Shown here: one piece after another, positions 1 to 6,828 of the stretch
Layout: every line of letters starts with the position of its first letter
Numbering within the stretch: the stretch's first letter is position 1
Origin: a virus
Virus record (IMG/VR): IMGVR_UViG_3300044797_000055
Span: 1 to 21,001 of that record
Reading direction: 5' to 3' (one strand)
Length of the DNA: 21,001 nt
Position numbers and translations under genes: made by a program
Notes under the pieces: model-generated
What the model was told of the DNA's origin: nothing
Database searches by the model: none
What the model saw: the letters and a program-made list of their open reading frames with translations, nothing else

Positions 1-1597
1 CTCCAGCAGCTAGAGCTTGAGCTGAATAACCATTAGCCATTACCGTGGCTCCTGTTCCAGTTGTAAGTACACGGAAGGTACAGGTCCAGTTACCGTTATA
101 AGCAGCTCCGGTTCCTGTAGCTGTATCCAGCATGTCACAAATAGGAGTAGGAACAGATGCAGTGTTAGTGACATTGGAATCCCATGCAACTATAACGTGG
201 GTGGAAGTATCACCACCATCCGTATAGGTAAACTTTCCGCTGACTCTAACTTCAGCACCAATATAGTTAAAGCATCCAGATGGTACTGTCCAACTAACCA
301 TGGGGTTGGGTACCGTGGTAGCCGATGATCCGTTAATACCACCAGAAGCAGATACTTGTACCATGTTTGCAGAAGACATCTGGCAGGCACCAACACGGCT
401 AGAGGGAACAAAAGCATAACTAACAGATGAATTAGTCATTGGATGTTGTGCTGTAATGGTAGCTGCGGTAGTGGCAAGAATAGGATAGTCCATTGCGGTA
501 TTGACAGGATAAGTGGTAATTTGACTGCCACCCTTGGTGAATAGAGCATCGGCACCGTATGTGGAAGCTGCCTGACCGTAAGTGGCATTGGCAACGGCAC
601 AGGCAGGGGTAATAGTTTCAAGAGTGGTTAAGGTACAATTAGTTGAAGTGGAAGGAATCTGATAGGCAAGAGCATAAGTACCACCAGACAAGGACAGGTA
701 TACTACATATCCTACTGCACCTGCCGATGCTGCCGGTGCCGCCACGTCAATAGCCTTGGATGCGACAGAGGTAAAGACAGTGGAAGCAGCAGAACACGGA
801 CCTTCATTACCCATGATGTCCACGTAGGCGACACAGCCATACAAGTTACCGCTCCAGGATGCTGAACCTGCCACGGTAGCGTCAGAACAGAATTGGTGAG
901 TGCTGTCACAAGCTGCTTGAGCTGTAAGTGTGGTGGGTACTGCTAGTGCTAGACCAGTGGGAGTAGGTAGCCAGTTACGTGGCGATCCGCTTCTCACGTC
1001 CAGTATGGTTACAGTGGGATATCCAACCACAAGAGCGTTAATCATGGCACTGGTGCCACCTAGAGCCGTCCAAGCTGCATCCACCACCACTTGACCGCCA
1101 CCGGCAGCATAAGCAGCAGCAAGAGCACTGGAAAGACCAAATGTACCGTCAGTAACAATGGCACTTTGACCGTGAGTATTGGCAAAGGTTCCGGTAAGAG
1201 TAGCACAAATAGGAGTACCACCAATACCAAGGTTACCAGGAGGACAAGTAACATAGCTAATTGCCGTCATGGCTGTAGCGGTTTCAGCGTTACCATCCTG
1301 AATAAGTGGAGCATTCAATAGCACTGAGTTCCATGCTATTTGAACTGCTATGGGTGTACCATCTAGCATAGCTGTAGGTGGAGTAACGGTAATGGAAGTA
1401 CCTGATCCAGTGGTAGTATTTCCACTAATAATAGTGGAATGCCAGGTGGAATAGGCACTGGCATAGAACATACCTCCAACGTGAGATAGCGGAGAGGCAT
1501 TACCAGGAATTTGCTGAGCACTGATAGGGATATTACCAATACCAAGAATCCCAAGTGCTAGTACTATTGATAGTGCTATTACCAAGAACTTCTTCAT
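1..1597 (-). CDS. Large secreted virion-surface-like protein with signal peptide (partial, runs off left edge)
   Basis: An uninterrupted minus-strand frame starts at ATG 1597 and stays open to the window edge, giving at least 532 residues with no stop. A good Shine-Dalgarno (AAAAGGAG) lies 10 bases before the ATG. The N-terminus is a textbook Sec signal peptide: MKK, a hydrophobic core rich in I/L/V/A, then a likely cut after ISA before QQ near residue 27. The rest is Gly/Thr/Ser/Ala-rich and probably beta-structured, with spaced cysteines that could form disulfides after export. A segment near residues 140-190 (DGTFGLSSALAAAYAAGGGQ and the following VVVDAAW) resembles structural proteins seen in phage contigs. 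I recognise no catalytic motif. The frame is seen directly; a role as an exported virion or adhesin protein is inferred from the signal peptide and the terminase operon context. Confidence 0.8.
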   Translation of the reverse strand, partial: MKKFLVIALSIVLALGILGIGNIPISAQQIPGNASPLSHVGGMFYASAYSTWHSTIISGNTTTGSGTSITVTPPTAMLDGTPIAVQIAWNSVLLNAPLIQDGNAETATAMTAISYVTCPPGNLGIGGTPICATLTGTFANTHGQSAIVTDGTFGLSSALAAAYAAGGGQVVVDAAWTALGGTSAMINALVVGYPTVTILDVRSGSPRNWLPTPTGLALAVPTTLTAQAACDSTHQFCSDATVAGSASWSGNLYGCVAYVDIMGNEGPCSAASTVFTSVASKAIDVAAPAASAGAVGYVVYLSLSGGTYALAYQIPSTSTNCTLTTLETITPACAVANATYGQAASTYGADALFTKGGSQITTYPVNTAMDYPILATTAATITAQHPMTNSSVSYAFVPSSRVGACQMSSANMVQVSASGGINGSSATTVPNPMVSWTVPSGCFNYIGAEVRVSGKFTYTDGGDTSTHVIVAWDSNVTNTASVPTPICDMLDTATGTGAAYNGNWTCTFRVLTTGTGATVMANGYSAQALAAG

Positions 1598-1678
1598 TTT
1601 ATATAAGCTCCTTTTAGTTTTGTTTAACAGTTTAATGCCTTTCATTTCAGTGTCCTCGTGGTGAAGCGGCAAAACACT

Positions 1679-1996
1679 TTAGAAATCCATTCCCATCTCG
1701 TCACCATCATTATCACTGGTGACATGCTGACCTACAGGTTGACCTACAGGTTGACCACCACCTTCACCGTAGTGTTCGTGAACGTGAGATGCAATACCTT
1801 CTGCATCGCCAGATTCATGTTCATGGTGTTCAGGTGGCATGTGGTGGTGCATAATATGAACGTGTACTTTACTACCATCATGGTGAATGTGAATATGAGG
1901 TGGACGATGCTGACCGGATTTATCGGCCACGTCACCTGAACTTTCACCACTTTGACCTGACATATGTGATTGTCTTTGCTTATTCATTGAATACAT
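1679..1996 (-). CDS. Histidine-rich acidic small protein
   Basis: This 105-residue protein starts at ATG 1996, with AAAGGAG five bases upstream. It contains 18 histidines, clustered in residues about 33-75 as alternating H-I-H-I-HH, H-V-H-V-H and HHH/EHHEHE stretches. Many Asp, Glu, Gly and Ser residues surround them, and there is no hydrophobic core or membrane segment. Near the C-terminus a GQPV unit repeats, encoded by two exact 12-bp DNA repeats (1729-1740 and 1741-1752). Alternating-His sequences commonly bind Zn, Ni, Cu or Co, so metal binding is plausible but not shown. The gene sits between the HiPIP-like gene and the left-edge secreted protein in the same orientation. A long frame on the opposite strand is a shadow. 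Confidence 0.7.
   Translation of the reverse strand: MYSMNKQRQSHMSGQSGESSGDVADKSGQHRPPHIHIHHDGSKVHVHIMHHHMPPEHHEHESGDAEGIASHVHEHYGEGGGQPVGQPVGQHVTSDNDGDEMGMDF
1729..1752. repeat. 12-bp direct repeat, two copies
   Basis: GACCTACAGGTT occurs twice in exact tandem, and a GACC start of a third unit follows. On the minus strand each unit reads as GQPV-type codons near the end of the His-rich protein and contains a GGTCAA hexamer like the large arrays at 14.7-15.2 kb. Confidence 0.85.
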
Positions 1997-2006
1997 TATA
2001 GCTCCT

Positions 2007-2228
2007 TTAATTATCCCTCTCCCATCTCTTACACCAATCTACCGGACGAATAGGATTATTAACAGCCTCACAACGAGGTATATGGGCACGTATATAGTGA
2101 GCACACCCAGAACAAGACTTGCCAGGGTGACGAGAAGGATGCTCATAATTAACCTGGCTATGATCCAATTTCTCATCATCCTGCCGCTCATGTTGGGATA
2201 ATGCCCTTTCTATAGCACCCTTAGACAT
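2007..2228 (-). CDS. HiPIP-like four-cysteine small protein
   Basis: This 73-residue protein has cysteines at 39, 42, 53 and 66 (C-x2-C-x10-C-x12-C) followed by W69. The segment CSGCAHYI ... RCEAVNNPIRPVDWCKRW follows the pattern of high-potential iron-sulfur proteins, whose four cysteines (C-x2-C-x13-16-C-x13-C, with a Gly/Asp-Trp-Cys end) hold a 4Fe-4S cubane. The second spacing is shorter than in classical HiPIPs, so an iron-sulfur or zinc-binding knuckle are both possible. The first 36 residues are charged and probably disordered. Its ATG (2228) overlaps the stop of the upstream gene by one base (TAATG), so translation is probably coupled. A virion or regulatory role is unknown. Confidence 0.72.
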   Translation of the reverse strand: MSKGAIERALSQHERQDDEKLDHSQVNYEHPSRHPGKSCSGCAHYIRAHIPRCEAVNNPIRPVDWCKRWERDN

Positions 2229-2467
2229 TACGGCATTTTCCTGAAACCATCAGTAGCTTCTAGCACGGCACGTCTTTGGGGCCATGACATACCACGTAAA
2301 GGTCTATTATGGTTACGTTTCTCTACAGGTACATCTGCCAATGTCTCTATCACTTTACCTTCATCATCACGTTTGGTGACAAAGTGACGTTCCAAGTCTT
2401 TAATACGGATATCAAGATTCTTTACTTTGGTATCGTACTCTTCACGGCTAATCCACGGCCAATTCAT
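2228..2467 (-). CDS. Small charged hypothetical protein, probable short coiled coil
   Basis: A 79-residue protein that I do not recognise. Residues about 9-30 (EEYDTKVKNLDIRIKDLERHF) have heptad-like spacing of V/L/I/L and alternating charge, consistent with a short coiled coil. The C-terminal half is Arg/Asn/Pro-rich (residues about 50-70, with SWPQRRAVLEA). The start ATG 2467 overlaps the stop of the HTH gene by ATGA, and its own stop overlaps the next start, so it sits in a translationally coupled chain. There is no signal peptide, no membrane segment and no cysteines. Confidence 0.68.
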   Translation of the reverse strand: MNWPWISREEYDTKVKNLDIRIKDLERHFVTKRDDEGKVIETLADVPVEKRNHNRPLRGMSWPQRRAVLEATDGFRKMP

Positions 2468-2649
2468 TTTGCACCTGCCTTATTCAGAGCACGGTGTATA
2501 GTACGTTCACTGGTAGAGAACCTAATAGCTAAGTCCTTGATCTTTATACCCATCATTTTCAACTTGGCTATATTATCAGCCTTATCCATTACAGAATCAA
2601 AATTAGTCTTTCTTAAGTTAGGACTAGGTTCATATGCCTGTGGCATCAT
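2464..2649 (-). CDS. Small helix-turn-helix protein
   Basis: About 61 residues. The C-terminal half (about residues 30-60, MGIKIKDLAIRFSTSERTIH followed by RALNKAG) reads as a helix-turn-helix: a first helix ending in KDLAIRF, a short STSE turn, and a recognition helix RTIHRAL. This is the pattern of resolvase/Mor-type and small phage HTH proteins. ATG 2649 and ATG 2646 are both possible; AGGTG lies just upstream and better fits 2646. A GTG at 2652 is in frame but unlikely. It could regulate this operon, or bind the palindromes described elsewhere, but nothing in the sequence ties it to a site. Confidence 0.7.
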   Translation of the reverse strand: MMPQAYEPSPNLRKTNFDSVMDKADNIAKLKMMGIKIKDLAIRFSTSERTIHRALNKAGAK

Positions 2650-2747
2650 CACACCTGCCTTATAGATTTACCTTCAAATATATCTGCAAGTGGCATTGGT
2701 AATACTTTCATGTGATTTACAATATCATTACCGTATATATGTAGCAT
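2649..2747 (-). CDS. Possible 32-aa protein coupled to the HTH gene
   Basis: A short frame from ATG 2747 encodes 32 residues beginning MLHIYGNDIV. It ends with TGA overlapping the ATG of the HTH gene (TGATG), the same coupling used by its neighbours. The frame stays open upstream of the ATG and into the fibronectin gene out of frame, with no other ATG and no clear Shine-Dalgarno. It may be the remnant of a longer gene whose 5' part was replaced when the fibronectin cassette arrived. Weakly supported. Confidence 0.35.
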   Translation of the reverse strand: MLHIYGNDIVNHMKVLPMPLADIFEGKSIRQV

Positions 2748-2818
2748 CGTAATTGGACTACATTGTACAGTAAATGAAAACCCGCCCAGTATTCCATACC
2801 CATTGGGACTCAAAGGTG

Positions 2819-3217
2819 TTACTGAGCCACTACACTGAGTCCCGTTGGAGGGTTTGGATTTGCCGGAATCGTCCCGTTCACTACATTGGACGGTCCGCTA
2901 TATGCACTCCCAAGTACAGCGTCCACTTCATAATAATATGTAGTTCCAACTGTTACTGATGTATCTGTATAGGTCAATACATTAATATTAGATGCAACAG
3001 CAGTAAATGGCCCTGCCGCTGTTGTTGCCCGATACACTGTATATGTGACTCCAGCAGTAGTGGAAGCCGTCCACGTCAAGACTGATTCTGGTGTGGTGGC
3101 CGCTGGTCCGGTAGATGCTTGCGCAGAAGCGTTAGGGGTAAAAATCCCCACCGACGCAAGGGCCAAGATTGCAAATGTGCACCATAATCTAAGGCTATTT
3201 TGTAACAGTCTAAACAC
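2819..3217 (-). CDS. Secreted fibronectin type III domain protein
   Basis: From GTG 3217 the protein is 132 residues with a well-shaped signal peptide: MFRLLQNSLRLW, a hydrophobic core CTFAILALASVGIF, and ASA before Q at about residue 32. One fibronectin-III module follows (about residues 38-125), with the typical VLTWTAS, VTYTVYRAT, YTDTSVTVGTTYYYEVDAV and SNVV strands. The sequence stops at PPTGLSVVAQ, which looks like the first strand of a second module, so the protein seems cut short. The frame is open back to ATG 3307, where AAAGGAG sits at ideal distance. That start would give a 44-residue basic extension and would overlap the zinc-ribbon gene over most of its metal-binding part. I prefer GTG for the signal peptide, but the start is uncertain. 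Confidence 0.68.
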   Translation of the reverse strand: MFRLLQNSLRLWCTFAILALASVGIFTPNASAQASTGPAATTPESVLTWTASTTAGVTYTVYRATTAAGPFTAVASNINVLTYTDTSVTVGTTYYYEVDAVLGSAYSGPSNVVNGTIPANPNPPTGLSVVAQ

Positions 3218-3315
3218 ATTGGTATTGAATTTACAGAATGACTTTTTTCCTTCCTTTTTTTCTTTCCTAATATTTGTGCTATTGCTGGCTTTTTGCAGTG
3301 ATAACATTTTCTCAT
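3076..3315 (-). CDS. Small zinc-ribbon protein, C-terminus probably replaced
   Basis: 79 residues beginning MRKCYHCKKPAIAQI, with a CLDC knuckle at about residues 34-37. The two CxxC pairs, separated by a Lys-rich stretch, are typical of phage zinc-ribbon proteins. The start overlaps the upstream stop (ATGA at 3315-3312), and AAAGGAG touches the ATG, so initiation may depend on coupling. Residues after about 46 become Arg/Pro/Leu-rich (LRRWGFLPLTLLRKHLPDQR) and look like an out-of-frame reading of the fibronectin signal-peptide gene. I infer that the original gene ended near residue 46 and that the tail is a recombination by-product. Confidence 0.6.
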   Translation of the reverse strand: MRKCYHCKKPAIAQILGKKKRKEKSHSVNSIPMCLDCYKIALDYGAHLQSWPLRRWGFLPLTLLRKHLPDQRPPHQNQS

Positions 3316-3626
3316 CTCCTTTTAGTCCCAATCTCTAGTGCTATCTCCCAAGCCATCTGCCCAATTCGTTTCTCTCCACGTGGCAATCCAAAGATATTGT
3401 TAGCTTTCATTGTAATTTCATGCCATTGTTCAGGATACCGTATCTTCATTACCCGTATTAGTGTCATAGTAATCAAATTATGCCGACTAATCTTGTGTTT
3501 AGGTCCAAGTGGAAAGTAAGTCTCTGAACCTTTACATATCTTGTCATAAATATATCCACGTTCGCGTTTGAGCCAATCGCGGGCTGTGGCCTCCATCCAG
3601 TGCTGCCGCTTGGAATATGGGATCAT
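3312..3626 (-). CDS. Hypothetical basic cytoplasmic protein
   Basis: 104 residues, not recognised. It is helical-looking and basic, with an aromatic-rich N-terminal part (MIPYSKRQHWMEATARDW) and a middle part containing HNLITMTLIRVMKIRYPEQW. It has no signal peptide, which separates it from the secreted proteins on both sides. Both ends overlap neighbours by ATGA (3626-3623 and 3315-3312), so it belongs to the same translational chain. Codon choice and the A+T-rich look match the phage backbone rather than the G+C-richer genes just upstream. Confidence 0.72.
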   Translation of the reverse strand: MIPYSKRQHWMEATARDWLKRERGYIYDKICKGSETYFPLGPKHKISRHNLITMTLIRVMKIRYPEQWHEITMKANNIFGLPRGEKRIGQMAWEIALEIGTKRR

Positions 3627-3901
3627 TGTACATTAAGTGTTATTGTCACTACTCCTGTTTGTCCATTTACACTGGTTACTCCACCTAATTGCGCGTAAGG
3701 TGCTCCGGCAATTGAAATCCATAGACCATCAGAGGCAAAACAGTATTGGGTTAGTCCACTGGCATTAAGAGTGCAAACAGTGTGCAAACCTTGAACTTCC
3801 ATCTGGAACGGGGCACTGGTAATAACGCTCTGACCCTTGACAAGTTTGTAGCCTGCCAGGAGAGCGAGTAGCGTCAGAAGGACTATGGTGAATGTTTTCA
3901 T
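3623..3901 (-). CDS. Secreted or membrane-anchored fibre-tip-like protein
   Basis: 92 residues. The N-terminus MKTFTIVLLTLLALLAGYKL is a signal peptide or anchor, with a possible cut after VKG before QS. The C-terminus GGVTSVNGQTGVVTITLN carries the VxSVNGQTGxVT motif that is widespread in phage tail-fibre and baseplate proteins. Two cysteines (about 43 and 54, HTVCTLNASGLTQYC) could form a disulfide after export. ATG 3901 overlaps the stop of the 976-aa gene (ATGA). The pairing of a fibre motif with an export signal is odd, since tail fibres normally assemble in the cytoplasm. Confidence 0.74.
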   Translation of the reverse strand: MKTFTIVLLTLLALLAGYKLVKGQSVITSAPFQMEVQGLHTVCTLNASGLTQYCFASDGLWISIAGAPYAQLGGVTSVNGQTGVVTITLNVQ

Positions 3902-6828
3902 TGTTTACCTGCCAATAGCAAGCCTAATTTAACCGGCGCAAATGGGATTTCCGGGTTGATATATGTCAAAGCAAATGAAGATACGTCGCCAGCATTGTTG
4001 GTTTGATATCCAATCCCGGTAAGGTCGAAGGATATCAGACCCAATGACGGACTTATCCCCGTTTGTTTGTAGGTGTAAGGCTGGTTCGCGCCAACGAGAG
4101 CACCTGGATCGAACGCTCCCTGATTCACGCCATTCACGTAAATATATTCCGCATCGAGGCCAGAACCCACCACGGTACCGAGATTGTAGGTTGCGTTATA
4201 GATTCCCACCGGAACGTGAATGTTAATCTTGTAGTCATTCGAGGTTTGGCTAGATGCGTAGTGATTGTTAAAAAGCTGGTAGTCGGTGAACGACGGAGAG
4301 AACACTTGATTCTGGCAGCATCCTTGATATGACGGAGCATTGGATGCTCCTATTCCGAACCCGCCTTTCCAGAACTTTCCATTTGAATCAATGAAATCGG
4401 TTGTAGCCTGAACCATCGCAATGTCGTTCAAAGGGAAAATGTAAATCAGCATTTGCTTTGACACGGCGGCATCTACGGTGCTCGTGACGACTACCGTTGC
4501 TGTAACGGGAGCGGTGAGTGATGCTGGGGGCGTATATAATCCTCCGCTTGTCAGCGTTCCTCGGATGCTTGTTCCACCGCTGCCCTTAAATGTCATAACC
4601 GATATACCCGCACCGTTTTGGGAAGAAAAACTGGCGGATGCCGTAATTCCGGTTTGTGTAGCTGTAAAGATAGAATCCTCTGTGGCAACGCCCTGAAAAC
4701 CACCATCGGAGGGCTCTAAGAAATTTGTCGCAGGCTGACCGGCAATACTTCCTGGTGTAATGGCATAACCCTGAAGGTTGGCAATAGCTGCAATGGCAAC
4801 TTCATTGCTTCCGGTGGTTGTAAAAGAATTTGATGTGATCGACGTTTGACCCGTTGCACTGCTTGTAAAAGGGGTCGGTACCACGTCCACCGTAATTGTC
4901 GCGCCGTTTGGATTGTATTCACGGACGTTAATAGATGAGTAAGTTTGCCCGGAAGAATAATTGGCGGTCCAGATGTTGCTCGAACATCCGGTGATACTGG
5001 TAAGATACCATACAGAAAATCCCCCTCCACTTGGAACCGTGAAGTCTGCCGCCGTTTCGTGCGTGTAATTGTTTCCGCATACATCTGTTACTGATGTGGC
5101 TGCATAAGCGACAATAATATAAACGAAATCCCCGGTAATCGAGGTAACGGCTTGGGTCGTAGATATCGTGCTTGAATTTGCTACAGTTGCCGTGGCAACG
5201 AGATTTTGAGGAAGGATAGTTCCCGCCGACTGCGGAGAGGTCCAGGTAACCCCACCATTGCTATAAGCAACAAGTTGCTGCTGCGGGGTGCTGGCAGCGA
5301 TGTAGTATTGATTATTTTGCACATCGACGGCAGTGCCCATGACAGCCACGTTCGTCGAGGCCGATCCGGTTGAAGCTGTGTAAGTGACCACTTCTCCGGT
5401 CGTTGTCGCGCCCGAAGTTGAGGATTCCTCAAGACTCGATTCGTCTATAGCCTCCCAATTTGAGGTAGCGATGCTTGCGCCGTTGATCTCCCGCATGGCA
5501 TTCGCTGCCGTCAGGCTCATGTCATCGTAGGACACGCCGATTTGCCAGCCGTAGCCTCCATCCGTAGTGATAACGCCGTAATTCTGCATTGCGGTTAGAA
5601 GAATCTGGGCGCAGGGCGAGAAGGTCGAGATGTTGAATGACGAGTTGAGGATGAATCGCTGGCCGTAGAAATTCACGCCCGCTCCGGCATTGGCGCTCGT
5701 CGTGGCGGGCCAGAGATTAGCATTGTGCATATAGCCATTTTGCAACGTGATCGACATGGCGTGCGTGATAGCAGTGTTGTTGGCGCAGGCCGCCGACACT
5801 TCATCTCCGCGCAGCATCAAGGGAGCGATTTGATTTCCGGCGGCGGTGGTTGAAACGGACGGGAGCGCATAACTGTTATAGGCGTATTCGATACCACTAA
5901 TCGAATTGCACGTTCCCGCTGGACCGCATACTCCCGTGTCGCCGGAGCTTGACGATCCCGCCGTCACCGCACCCGTCGTCGTGGTGGATGCAGCAGCGTG
6001 AACGAGCGGAAAAGTGATCGTGTTCGCCGTGGCTGAGGTTAGCTGGACCGGATTGAGATTGCACCAGGTATCCGCCCCTGTGAAACTGCCGATGGTCACA
6101 TACGCGCCCGCCGCCGCCGCCCGTTGGAATCCGGCAGATGTCGGCGTTGTTGTGAATGTGGCGGTCGCGCTTCCAGAGCCGTTTGCAACGCAGCTTGTCA
6201 CCGGAGCTTGCGCGAAATACTGGTATCTCTCCCAGATGTTCCCCGTATCGGTTCCCACGTCGATTTCGTGGTGGTCTGCATTGCCGTTTCCTGAGATCGC
6301 ATCGAACCAGCCGTTTTGAATGTTGACTTGAGGCCAAACAGGATCAGGGAAATAGGCACTCGGTGCGCCGTAATAAAACACCAAGTAGTTTGTCGGCGTC
6401 GAAGCGGTGACGTAATTCAGGCCCATGTCTGGGAAGAAGTTTATAGGGATAGTTCCCGCGCCTCCGACGAAGGTTGCGGAGCTTTGAGTACAATGTGTCG
6501 TACCATTGCAAACTGGCAGGCCGGATACTTTCGTGTTGTAAACATGGTCCCAGGGAAGAAGGGGATACCCACCAATGGAACTTGGCGCGGCAAGCGTGGT
6601 CGGTGGAGTGTAGACGCCTGTCGAGGAATTGATGCTTCCAAGGCACGTTCCGCCATTCGCCGCGTTTGCACAAGCCCACGATGAACCCGTACCACAATTC
6701 GTCGCACAGCTAAACGTTACCGTTGATCCGCTTGGAGTAGCGACAGGATTGGTCGGGGTGATTGTAGGTGTCTGTGCCTGTGCGGAGAGCGCGGCGAGTG
6801 TGAACGCGGCTAGGAGAAGTGCTCTCAT
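3898..6828 (-). CDS. Large secreted multidomain protein (Ig-like, jelly-roll, malectin-like)
   Basis: 976 residues with signal peptide MRALLLAAFTLAALSAQA cut before QT. Domain order by eye: Ig-like segment (about 20-75, with SSTGVYTPPTTLAAP); a long domain (about 85-460) with NADHHEIDVGTD and LRGDEVSAACANNTAITHA, resembling secreted proteins I associate with Acidobacteriota; a jelly-roll segment (about 540-750) like the 254-aa neighbour; a second Ig-like segment (TSGGLYTPPASL); a malectin-like carbohydrate-binding region (about 805-955, with DSNGKFWKGG, NDYKINIHVPVG and EYIYVNG); and the tail APVKLGLLLAGKQ. Two related Ig motifs flank the middle. The start overlaps the upstream stop by ATGA. 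Base use is G+C-richer than the phage backbone, suggesting transfer from a host. A role in binding cell-surface glycans or matrix is an inference. Confidence 0.85.
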   Translation of the reverse strand: MRALLLAAFTLAALSAQAQTPTITPTNPVATPSGSTVTFSCATNCGTGSSWACANAANGGTCLGSINSSTGVYTPPTTLAAPSSIGGYPLLPWDHVYNTKVSGLPVCNGTTHCTQSSATFVGGAGTIPINFFPDMGLNYVTASTPTNYLVFYYGAPSAYFPDPVWPQVNIQNGWFDAISGNGNADHHEIDVGTDTGNIWERYQYFAQAPVTSCVANGSGSATATFTTTPTSAGFQRAAAAGAYVTIGSFTGADTWCNLNPVQLTSATANTITFPLVHAAASTTTTGAVTAGSSSSGDTGVCGPAGTCNSISGIEYAYNSYALPSVSTTAAGNQIAPLMLRGDEVSAACANNTAITHAMSITLQNGYMHNANLWPATTSANAGAGVNFYGQRFILNSSFNISTFSPCAQILLTAMQNYGVITTDGGYGWQIGVSYDDMSLTAANAMREINGASIATSNWEAIDESSLEESSTSGATTTGEVVTYTASTGSASTNVAVMGTAVDVQNNQYYIAASTPQQQLVAYSNGGVTWTSPQSAGTILPQNLVATATVANSSTISTTQAVTSITGDFVYIIVAYAATSVTDVCGNNYTHETAADFTVPSGGGFSVWYLTSITGCSSNIWTANYSSGQTYSSINVREYNPNGATITVDVVPTPFTSSATGQTSITSNSFTTTGSNEVAIAAIANLQGYAITPGSIAGQPATNFLEPSDGGFQGVATEDSIFTATQTGITASASFSSQNGAGISVMTFKGSGGTSIRGTLTSGGLYTPPASLTAPVTATVVVTSTVDAAVSKQMLIYIFPLNDIAMVQATTDFIDSNGKFWKGGFGIGASNAPSYQGCCQNQVFSPSFTDYQLFNNHYASSQTSNDYKINIHVPVGIYNATYNLGTVVGSGLDAEYIYVNGVNQGAFDPGALVGANQPYTYKQTGISPSLGLISFDLTGIGYQTNNAGDVSSFALTYINPEIPFAPVKLGLLLAGKQ

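Noticed and set aside
1658-1939. A plus-strand frame opposite the His-rich gene
   Set aside because: It is a reverse shadow of CAC/CAT-rich coding DNA; the minus frame has a good ribosome site and operon context.
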